A stretch of DNA of 64,000 nt from Tubulanus polymorphus. Its lineage: Eukaryota; Nemertea; Palaeonemertea; Tubulaniformes; Tubulanidae. The position numbers and the translations under genes are program-made. The notes under the pieces were generated by a model. It did no database searches and was not told the origin of the DNA. It worked only from the letters and a program-made list of their open reading frames with translations. Below are positions 54,901 through 64,000 of the stretch, piece by piece. The stretch lies in contig NC_134033.1 in NCBI RefSeq assembly GCF_964204645.1, positions 13,456,155 through 13,520,154 on the forward strand, in the 5' to 3' direction. Each line of letters starts with the position of its first letter. Within the stretch, counting starts at the first letter, position 1.

Positions 54901-57900
54901 GTCTACCGTAGTGGATGTGTCAGTTGAGGACGAAGTAGTCGAATCCGTTGGTGATGTCGACTCGGTGCTCGACGAGGTCGATGTGTCTACTGTAGTGGAT
55001 GTGTCAGTTGAGGACGAAGTAGTCGAATCCGTTGGTGATGTCGACTCGTTGCTCGACGAGGTAGATGTGTCTACCGTTGTTGAGCTGACAGTCGAGGATG
55101 AAATAGAGGAATCCGTTGGTGATGTCGTCTCGGTGCTCGCCGAGGTCGATGTGTCTACCGTAGTGGATGTGTCAGTCGAAGGAGAAGTAGATGAAATGGT
55201 TGGTGATGTCGTTTCGGTGCTAGCCGATGTCGATGTGTCTATCGTGGTTGATGTGTCAGTCGAGGACGAAGTAGACGATTCCGTTAGTGATGTCGACTCG
55301 GTGCTCGACGAGGTCGATGTGTCTACTGTAGTGGATGTGTCAGTTGAGGACGAAGTAGTCGAATCCGTTGGTGATGTCGACTCGGTGCTCGACGAGGTAG
55401 ATGTGTCTACCGTTGTTGAGCTGACAGTCGAGGATGAAATAGACGAACCCGTTGGTGATGTCGTCTCGGTGCTCGCCGATGTTGATGTGTCCCTCGTAGT
55501 GGACGTGTCAGTCGAGGACGAAATAGACGAAACTGTTGTTGAGGTCGTATCTGTGCTCACCGGGGTCGATGTGTCTACCGTTGTAGAGCTGACAGTCGTG
55601 GATGAAATAGACGAATCCGTTGCCGATGTCGTCTCGGTGCTCGCCGAGGTCGATGTGTCTACCGTAGTGGATGTGTCAGTCGTCGAGGACGAAGTCGACG
55701 AAACCGTTGGTGATGTCGTCTCGGTGCTCGACGAGGTAGATGTATCTACCGTAGTTGAGCTGACAGTCGAAGGAGAAGTAGATGAAATGATTGGTGATGT
55801 CGTTTCGGTGCTCGCCGTGGTAGATGTGTCTATCGTAGTTGAGCTGACATTCGAAGGAGAAGTAGAAGAATCCGTTGGTGATGTCGTATCGGTGCTCGAC
55901 GGTATCGATGTGTCTACCGTAGTGGATGTGTCAGTTGCGGACGAAGTAGACGAATCCATTGGTGATGTCGTCACGGTGCTCGCCGATGTTGATGTGTCCA
56001 CCGTAGTGGAACTGGCAGTCGAGGACGAAGTTGACGAATCAGTTGTTAAGGTCGTATCGCTACTCGCCAAGGTCGATATGTCCACCGTAGTGGATGTGTC
56101 AGTCGAGGACGAAATAGACGAATCCGTTGTTAAGGTCGTCTCTGTGCTCGCCGACGTCGATGTGTCTACCGTAGAGCTGACAGTCGTGGATGAAATAGAC
56201 GAATCCGTTGCTGATGTCGTCTCGCTGCTCGCCGATGTCAAAGTGTCTATCGTAGTGGATGTGTCAGTTGAGGACGAAGTAGACGAATCTATTGGTGACG
56301 TCGTCTCGGTGCTCGACGAGGATGTGTCTACCGTAGTGGATGTGTCAGTTGAGGACGAAGTAGTCGAATCCGTTGGTGATGTCGACTCGTTGCTCGACGA
56401 GGTAGATGTGTCTACCGTTGTTGAGCTGACAGTCGAGGATGAAGTTGACGAATCCGTTGGTGATGTCGTCTCGGTGCTCGCCGAGGTCGGTGTGTCTACC
56501 GTAGAGCTGACAGACGAGGATGAAATAGACGAATCTGTTGCTGATGTCGACTCGGTGCTAGCCGATGTCGATGTGTCTATCGTGGTTGATTTGTCAGTTG
56601 TCGAGGACGAAGTCGACGAAACCGTTGGTGATGTCGTCTCGGTGCTCGACGAGGTAGATGTATCTACCGTAGTTGAGCTGACAGTCGAAGGAGAAGTAGA
56701 ATAATCCGTTGGTGATGTCGTATCAGTGCTCGACGATATCGATACGTCTACCGTAGTGGATGTGTCAGTTGCGGACGAAGTAGACGAATCCATTGGTGAT
56801 GTCGTCACGGTGCTCGCCGATGTTGATGTGTCCACCGTAGTGGAACTGGCAGTCGAGGACGAAGTTGACGAATCAGTTGTTAAGGTCGTATCGCTACTCG
56901 CCAAGGTCGATATGTCCACCGTAGTGGATGTGTCAGTCGAGGACGAAATAGACGAATCCGTTGTTAAGGTCGTCTCTGTGCTCGCCGACGTCGATGTGTC
57001 TACCGTAGAGCTGACAGTCGAGGATGAAATAGACGAATCCGTTGGTGATGTTGTCTCGGTGCTCAACGTGGTAGATGTTTCTATCGTAGTTGAGCTGACA
57101 GTCGAAGGAGAAGTAGACGAATCCGTTGGTGATATCGTCACGGTGCTCGCCAATGTTGATGTGTCCACCGTAGTGGATGTGTCAGTAGAGGACGAAGTAG
57201 ACGAATCCGTTGGTGATGTCGTCACGGTGCTCGCCAATGTTGATGTGTCCACCGTAGTGGATGTGTCAGTCGAGGATGAAGTAGACGAATCTTTTGTGTT
57301 GGTCGTATCGGTGCTCGCCGATGTCGACGTGGTCACCGAAGTGGGGCTGGTAGTCGAGGAAGACGACGACGAATCCGTTGGTGAGATATCCTCGGTACTC
57401 GCCGCAGTGTATGAATCAACTGTAGTGGAACTGAGAGTCGAGGATGACGTAGACGAATCCGTTGGTGATGTCGTCACGGTGCTCGCCGATGTTGATGTGT
57501 CCACCGTAGTGGAACTGACAGTCGAGGACGAAGTAGACGAATCCGTGGTCAAGGTCGTATCGGTGCTCGCCGATGTCGATGTCGTCATCGAAGAGGGGCT
57601 GGTAGTCGAGGACGATGTAGACGAATCTATTAGTGATGTCGTCACGGTGCTCGACGAGGTAGATGTGTCTACCGAAGTTGAGCTGACAGTCGAGGACGTA
57701 GTAGACAAATCCGTTGTTAAGGTGGTAACGGTACTCGCCGAGGTCGATGTGTCTACCGTAGTGGAGCTGACAGTCGAGGATAAAGTCGACGAATCCGTTG
57801 GTGTTGTCGTCTCGGTGCTCACCGAGGTCGATGTGTCTATCGTAGTGGATGTGTCAGTCGAGGATGAAGTAGACGAATCCGTTGGTGATGTCGTATCGGT

Positions 57901-60900
57901 ACTCGCCGAGGACGCTGTGTCTACCGTAGTGGAGATGACAGTCGAGGATGCAGTAGACGAATCCGTTGGTGATGTCGTATCGGTGCTCACCGAGGTCGAT
58001 GTGTCTACCGTAGTTGATGTGTCAGTCGAGGATGAAGTAGACGAATCCGTTGCTGATGTCGTATCGGTACTCGCCGAGGACGATGTGTCTACCGCAGTGG
58101 AGCTGACAGTCGGGGACGAAGTAGACGAATCCGTTGCTGATGTCGTCTCGATGCTCGACGATGTAGATGTGTCTACCGTAGTAGAGGTGTCAGTCGTGGA
58201 CGAAGTAGACGAATCCGTTGGTGATGTCGTATCGGTGCTCGCCGAGGTCGATGTGTCAACCGTAGTGGAGGTGTCAGTCGGGGACGAAGTAGACGAATCG
58301 GTTGGTGATGTCGTCTCGGTGCTCGTCGATGTTGATTTGTCCACCGTAGTGGAGGTTTCAGTCGAGGACGAAGTAGACGAATCCGTTGGTGATGTCGTAT
58401 CGGTGCTCGCCGAGGTCGATGTGTCTACCGTAGTGGAGGTGTCAGTCGAAGACGAAATCGACGAATCCGTTGGTGATGTCGTCTCGGCGCTCACCGAGGT
58501 CGATGTGTCTATCGAAGTGGATGTGTCAGTCGAGGATGAAGTAGACGAATCCGTTGGTGATGTCGTATCGGTGCTCGCCGAGGTCGATGTGTCAACCGTA
58601 GTGGAGGTGTCATTTGAAGATGAAGTCGACGAATCCGTTGGTGATGTCGTCTCGGTGCTCACCGATGTCGATGTGTCTACCGTAGTGGAGGTGTCAGACG
58701 AGGACGAAGTAGACGTATCCGTTGGTGATGTCGTCACGGTGCTCGACGAGGTAGATGTGTCTACCGTAGTGGAGCTGACAGTCAAGGATGAAGTCGACGA
58801 ATCCGTTGGTTTTGTCGTCTCGGTGCTCACCGAGGTCGATGTGTCTATCGTAGTGGATGTGTCAGTCGAGGATGAAGTAGACGAATCCGTTGGTGATGTC
58901 GTGTCGGTACTCGCCGAGGACGATGTGTCTACCGCAGTGGAGCTGACAGTCGGGGACGAAGAAGACGAATCCGTTGCTGATGTCGTCTCGATGCTCGACG
59001 ATGTAGATGTGTCTACCGTAGTAGAGATGTCAGTCGTGGACGAAGTAGACGAATCCGTTGCTGATGTCGTCACGGTGCTCGACGAGGTAGATGTGTCTAC
59101 CGTAGTGGAGCTGACAGTCGAGGATGAAGTCGACGAATCCGTTGGTTTTGTCGTCTCGGTGCTCGCCGTGGTCGATGTGTCAACCGTAGTGGAGGTGTCA
59201 GTCGAAGATGAAGTCGACGAATCCGTTGGTGATGTCGTCTCGGTGCTCACCGATGTCGATGTGTCTACCGTAGTGGAGGTGTCAGTCGAGGACGAAGTAG
59301 ACGAATCCGTTGGTGATGTCGTCACGGTGCTCGACGAGGTAGATATGTCTACCGAAGTTGAGCTGACAGTCGAGGACGTAGTAGACAAATCCGTTGTTAA
59401 GGTGGTATCGGTACTCGCCGAGGTCGATGTGTCTACCGTAGTGGAGCTGACAGTCGAGGATGAAGTCGACGAATCCGTTGGTGTTGTCGTCTCGGTGCTC
59501 ACCGAGGTCGATGTGTCTATCGAAGTGGATGTGTAAGTCGAGGATGAAGTAGACGAATCCGTTGGTGATGTCGTATCGGTGCTCGCCGAGGTCGATGTGT
59601 CAACCGTAGTGGAGGTGTCAGTCGAAGATGAAGTCGACGAATCCGTTGGTGATGTCGTCTCGGTGCTGACCGATGTCGATGTGTCCACCGTAGTGGAGCT
59701 GACAGTCGAGGATGAAGTAAACGAATCCGTTGGTGATGTCGTATCGGTGCTCACCGAGGTCGATGTGTCTACCGTAGTTGATGTGTCAGTCGAGGATGAA
59801 GTAGACGAATCCGTTGGTGATGTCGTATCGGTACTCGCCGAGGTCGATGTGTCTACCGTAGTGGAGCTGACAGTCGAGGATGAAGTCGATGAATCCTTCG
59901 GTGTTGTCGTCTCGGTGCTCACCGAGGTCGATGTGTCTACCGTAGTTGATGTGTCAGTCGAGGATGAAGTAGACGAATCCGTTGGTGATGTCGTCTCGGT
60001 GCTAGCCGATGTCGATGTGTCTACCGTAGTGGAGCTGACAGTGGAGGATGAAGTAGACGAATCCGTTGGTGATGTCGTATCGGTGCTCACCGAGGTCGAT
60101 GTGTCTATCGTAGTGGAGGTGTCAGTCGAGGATGAAGTAGACGAATAGATTGGTGATGTCGTATCGGTGCTCGCCGAGGTCGATGTGTCTACCGTAGTGG
60201 AGGTGTCAGTCGAGGACGAAGTAGACGAATCGGTTGGTGATGTCGTCTCGGTGCTCGTCGATGTTGATTTGTCCACCGTAGTGGAGGTTTCAGTCGAGGA
60301 CGAAGTAGACGAATCCGTTGGTGATGTCGTCTCGGTGCTCGACGAGGTCGATGTGTCTACCGTAGTTGAGCTGACAGTCGAGGACGAAGTAGACAAATCC
60401 GTTGATGAGGTCGTATCGGTGCTCACCGAGGTCGATGTGTCTACCGTAGTTGAGCTGACAGTCGAAGGAGAAGTAGATGAAATGGTTGGTGATGTCGTTT
60501 CGGTGCTAGCCGATGTCGATGTGTCTATCGTTGTTGATGTGTCAGTTGAGGACGAAGTAGACGAATCCGTTAGTGATGTCGACTCGGTGCTCGACGAGGT
60601 CGATGTGTCTACTGTAGTGGATGTGTCAGTTGAGGACGAAGTAGTCGTATCCGTTGGTGATGTCGACTCGGTGCTCGACGAGGTAGATGTGTCTACCGTT
60701 GTTGAGCTGACAGTCGAGGACGAAATAGACGAACCCGTTGGTGATGTCGTCTCGGTGCTCGCCGATGTTGATGTGTCCCTCGTAGTGGACGTGTCAGTCG
60801 AGGACGAAATAGACGAAACTGTTGTTGAGGTCGTATCTGTGCTCACCGGGGTCGATGTGTCTACCGTAGTAGAGCTGGCAGTCGTGGATGAAATAGACGA

Positions 60901-63900
60901 ATCCGTTGCCGATGTCGTCTCGGTGCTCGCCGAGGTCGATGTGTCTACCGTAGTGGATGTGTCAGTCGTCGAGGACGAAGTCGACGAAACCGTTGGTGAT
61001 GTCGTCTCGGTGCTCGACGAGGTAGATGTATCTACCGTAGTTGAGCTGACAGTCGAAGGAGAAGTAGAAGAATCCGTTGGTGATGTCGTATCGGTGCTCG
61101 ACGATATCGATGTGTCTACCGTAGTGGATGTGTCTGTTGCGGACGAAGTAGACGAATCCATTGGTGATGTCGTCACGGTGCTCGCCGATGTTGATGTGTC
61201 CACCGTAGTGGAACTGGCAGTAGAGGACGAAGTTGACGAATCAGTTGTTAAGGTCGTATCGCTACTCGCCAAGGTCGATATGTCCACCGTAGTGGATGTG
61301 TCAGTCGAGGACGAAATAGACGAATCCGTTGTTAAGGTCGTCTCTGTGCTCGCCGACGTCGATGTGTCTACCGTAGAGCTGACAGTCGAGGATGAAATAG
61401 ACGAATCCGTTGGTGATGTTGTCTCGGTGCTCACCGTGGTAGATGTTTCTATCGTAGTTGAGCTGACAGTCGAAGGAGAAGTAGACGAATCCGTTGGTGA
61501 TATCGTCACGGTGCTCGCCAATGTTGATGTGTCCACCGTAGTGGATGTGTCAGTCGAGGATGAAGTAGACGAATCTTTTGTGTTGGTCGTATCGGTGCTC
61601 GCCGATGTCGACGTGGTCACCGAAGTGGGGCTGGTAGTCGAGGAAGACGACGACGAATCCGTTGGTGAGATATCCTCGGTACTCGCCGCAGTGGATGAAT
61701 CAACTGTAGTGGAACTGAGAGTCGAGGATGACGTAGAAGAATCCGTTGGTGAGGTCACCTCGGTAGTCGCCGATGTGGAAGTATCAACTGTACTAGAGCT
61801 CAGAGTCGAGGACGACGACGACGAATCCGTTGGTGATGTCGTCACGTTGCTCGCCGATGTTGATGTGTCCACCGTAGTGGAACTGACAGTCGAGGACGAA
61901 GTAGACGAATCCGTGGTCAAGGTCGTATCGGTGCTCGCCGATGTCGATGTCGTCATCGAAGAGGGGCTGGTAGTCGAGGACGATGTAGACGAATCTATTA
62001 GTGATGTCGTCACGGTGCTCGCCGAGGTCGATGTGTCTACCGTAGTGGATGTGTCGGTCGAGGACGAAGTAGACGATTCCGTTGGTGATGTCGTCTCGGT
62101 GCTCGCCGATGTTGATGTGTCCACCGTAGTTGAGCTGACGGTCGAGGACGAAGTAGACAAATCCGTTGTTGATGTCGTCTCGGTGCTCGCCGATGTCGAT
62201 GTGTCTACCGTAGTGGAGCTGACAGTCGAGGATGAAGTCGACGAATCCGTTGGTGTTGTCGACTCGGTGCTCACCGAGGTCGATGTGTCTACCGTAGTTG
62301 ATGTGTCAGTCGAGGATGAAGTAGACGAATCCGTTGGTGATGTCGTCTCGGTGCTCGCCGATGTCGATGTGTCTATCGTAGTGGAGCTGACAGTCGAGGA
62401 TGAAGTAGACGAATCCGTTGGTGACGTCGTCTCGGTGCTCGACGAGGATGTGTCTACCGTAGTTGATGTGTCAGTCGAGGATGACGTAGACGAATCCGTT
62501 GGTGATGTCGTCTCGGTGCTCGCCGATGTCGATGTGTCTATCGTAGTGGAGCTGACAGTCGAGGATGAAGTAGACGAATCCGTTGGTGATGTCGTCTCGG
62601 TGCTCGCCAATGTCGATGTGTCTACCGTAGTGGAGCTGACAGTCGAGGATGTAGTCGACGAATCCGTTTGTGTTGTCGTCTTGGTGCTCACCGAGGTCGA
62701 TGTGTCTACCGTAGGTGATGTGTCAGTCGAGGATGAAGTAGACGAATCCGTTGCCGATGTCGTCTCGGTGCTCGCCGAGGTCGATGTGTCTACCGTAGTG
62801 GATGTGTCAGTTGAGGACGAAGTAGACGAATCTATTGGTGACGTCGTCTCGGTGCTCGACGAGGATGTGTCTACCGTAGTGGATGTGTCAGTTGAGGACG
62901 AAGTAGTCGAATCCGTTGGTGATGTCGACTCGGTGCTCGACGAGGTCGATGTGTCTACCGTAGTGGATGTGTCAGTTGAGGACGAAGTAGTCGAATCCGT
63001 TGGTGATGTCGACTCGTTGCTCGACGAGGTAGATGTGTCTACCGTTGTTGAGCTGACAGTCGAGGATGAAATCGAGGAATCCGTTGGTGATGTCGTCTCG
63101 GTGCTCGCCGAGGTCGATGTGTCTACCGTAGAGCTGACAGACGAGGATGAAATAGACGAATCTGTTGCTGATGTCGACTCGGTGCTAGCCGATGTCGATG
63201 TGTCTATCGTGGTTGATGTGTCAGTTGAGGACGAAGTAGACGAATCCGTTAGTGATGTCGACTCGGTGCTCGACGAGGTCGATGTGTCTACTGTAGTGGA
63301 TGTGTCAGTTGAGGACGAAGTAGTCGAAACCGTTGGTGATGTCGTCTCGGTGCTCGACGAGGTAGATTTATCTACCGTAGTTGAGCTGACAGTCGAAGGA
63401 GAAGTAGATGAAATGGTTGGTGATGTCGTTTCGGTGCTAGCCGATGTCGATGTGTCTATCGTGGTTGATGTGTCAGTTGAGGACGAAGTAGACGAATCCG
63501 TTAGTGATGTCGACTCGGTGCTCGACGAGGTCGATGTGTCTACTGTAGTGGATGTGTCAGTTGAGGACGAAGTAGTCGAATCCGTTGGTGATGTCGACTC
63601 GGTGCTCGACGAGGTAGATGTGTCTACCGTTGTTGAGCTGACAGTCGAGGACGAAATAGACGAACCCGTTGGTGATGTCGTCTCGGTGCTCGCCGATGTT
63701 GATGTGTCCCTCGTAGTGGACGTGTCAGTCGAGGACGAAATAGACGAAACTGTTGTTGAGGTCGTATCTGTGCTCACCGGGGTCGATGTGTCTACCGTAG
63801 TAGAGCTGGCAGTCGTTGATGAAATAGACGAATCCGTTGCCGATGTCGTCTCGGTGCTCGCCGAGGTCGATGTGTCTACCGTAGTGGATGTGTCAGTCGT

Positions 63901-64000
63901 CGAGGACGAAGTCGACGAAACCGTTGGTGATGTCGTCTCGGTGCTCGACGAGGTAGATGTATCTACCGTAGTTGAGCTGACAGTCGAAGGAGAAGTAGAA
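48215..64000 (-). CDS. Transmembrane mucin A: repeats - SEA - EGF - TM - tail (N-terminus beyond right edge)
   Basis: Nine exons on the minus strand join in frame: 64000-50184, 50102-49981, 49883-49822, 49748-49558, 49474-49279, 49138-48965, 48885-48771, 48600-48379, 48304-48215. Every intron (73-170 bases) starts GT and ends AG, and every junction phase agrees. The window part encodes about 4,995 residues: about 4,600 of Ser/Thr repeat, then 390 of SEA domain, Cys-rich/EGF segment, one membrane helix and an intracellular tail ending TNTI-stop. The order matches membrane-tethered mucins (compare vertebrate MUC3/MUC12/MUC13/MUC17 by layout, not by claimed orthology). The expected role is an extended, negatively charged, O-glycosylated cell-surface barrier anchored by the helix. 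The signal peptide and first exon(s) lie to the right of the window. The next gene on the same strand is the related gene B, 5.9 kb further on. Confidence 0.88.
48994..49071 (-). other. Transmembrane helix of mucin A
   Basis: Twenty-six hydrophobic residues (VIAISLGAVF, GVLLIAIIFT, VIIIFV) are followed at once by the basic stop-transfer RRRKKR. With a signal peptide upstream this gives a type I orientation: repeats, SEA and EGF outside, C-terminus inside. All of it lies in one exon with the end of the EGF domain. Confidence 0.9.
49108..49474 (-). other. Cys-rich segment with EGF-like domain (exons 49474-49279 and 49138-48965)
   Basis: Ten cysteines lie between the SEA domain and the membrane. 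The last six have the EGF spacing C-x4-C-x5-C-x10-C-x1-C-x8-C (CYGVTCSGNGACY, then GEPYCVC, then NEPYTGSEC), with the usual C-x-C and a Gly before the final Cys. The intron falls within the C-x-C valine codon (phase 2). The four preceding cysteines (first at 49445-49443) form a short extra module, PCYRVNPALC-PLGYKC, of unknown family. The EGF-like domain lies directly outside the membrane, as in tethered mucins. Confidence 0.85.
49558..50102 (-). other. SEA domain, three exons (50102-49981, 49883-49822, 49748-49558)
   Basis: About 120 residues. The segment starts YLQTTSVGPFSVKINRSW, continues through REFDVFEHIA and YGLSPPISRIVTLGLS, and reaches NGSVIYQYIVEYN, then a helical VDLIEYLDNIVLPRLI. 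The G-S-V-I between a strand and an aromatic-alternating strand corresponds to the G|SVVV self-cleavage turn of mucin SEA domains. Five N-glycosylation sequons are present (NRS, NTS, NGS, NSS, NWT). The exon 2-3 intron breaks the domain at phase 0 and the exon 3-4 intron at phase 2, inside the codon for the Ser just before N-G-S. The family is assigned from pattern, not a profile search. Confidence 0.75.
50184..64000 (-). other. Giant repeat exon of mucin A (partial)
   Basis: The Ser/Thr frame is open from the right edge through 4,605 codons and ends at a splice donor ATAA|gttagt (50184/50183). Without splicing, the frame would meet TAG at 50181-50179 three bases further on. The donor leaves one base (A) that joins GT of the next exon to make Ser, which is the phase needed. 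The last ~20 residues before the donor (such as TQTPSPRYVPISDI) are no longer repeat and lead into the SEA domain. Confidence 0.85.
50230..64000 (-). repeat. 84-base coding minisatellite array of gene A (about 160 units in window)
   Basis: Same 28-codon unit as in gene B but more diverged between copies, especially toward the SEA-proximal end (50.2-50.9 kb). Typical units read STDTSTTVDTSTSAST followed by ETTSPTDSSTSS, with variants such as TTSPTSVTTST and SSTVDTST. Several multi-unit blocks recur, for example around 54.0-54.8 and 55.4-56.3 kb, where the same ordered variants are repeated about 1.4 kb apart. Confidence 0.9.

Noticed and set aside
50225-60148. Plus-strand open frames at 50225-56704, 56726-59536 and 59579-60148 (and on to the right edge)
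   Set aside because: Antisense shadow of the gene A repeat exon; the breaks at 56702, 59534 and 60146 coincide with sense Tyr codons, and no exon or domain context exists on this strand.

Overview
This window appears to come from an animal genome, most likely a marine or other soft-bodied invertebrate; the species cannot be named from the sequence. The reasons are: GT-AG introns of about 70-170 bases, a SEA + EGF + single-membrane-pass mucin architecture that is typical of animals, AT-rich intergenic DNA with a long TA microsatellite, and a decayed C-type lectin exon. There is no sign of bacterial gene organisation.

Almost all of the window is two neighbouring mucin-like genes. Both are read on the minus strand, lie head to tail, and are built from the same 84-base (28-codon) Ser/Thr/Asp/Pro/Ala/Val repeat. 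The right-hand gene ('A', 64000 down to 48215) enters from the right edge inside a giant repeat exon. That exon has a good splice donor at 50184/50183 and continues through eight small exons encoding a SEA domain, a ten-cysteine segment ending in a canonical EGF-like domain, one transmembrane helix and a cytoplasmic tail ending at a stop codon at 48215-48217. The left-hand gene ('B', 42278 down to beyond position 1) starts at an ATG in a strong initiation context. It encodes a signal peptide and then runs without any stop codon or frameshift for 42,276 bases, at least 14,092 codons in one exon, and leaves the window still inside the repeats.

The plus strand also shows very long open frames over both arrays (acidic Val/Asp/Glu/Ser repeats). 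These are compositional shadows. Ser, Thr, Pro, Ala, Asp and Val codons never begin with TA or CA, so the offset antisense frame cannot acquire stops except where the real protein has a Tyr, His or Gln. Each antisense frame break I checked falls on a Tyr codon of the minus-strand mucin.

Between the genes, 42.3-48.2 kb is AT-rich and holds no intact gene that I can support. It contains a C-type lectin domain relic broken by a stop and a one-base deletion (44303-44096), a stem-bulge-stem resembling Penelope-type/hammerhead-like retroelement ends (about 44632-44662), a TA microsatellite (45286-45519), a four-run C tract with G-quadruplex potential on the minus strand (46131-46154) and a possible DNA-transposon end (47684).

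Working together, A and probably B would give very large, heavily O-glycosylated, negatively charged surface or secreted mucins. The arrays carry several layers of recent in-frame expansion: single units, 504-base six-unit blocks, and 1.6-2.2 kb segmental copies.
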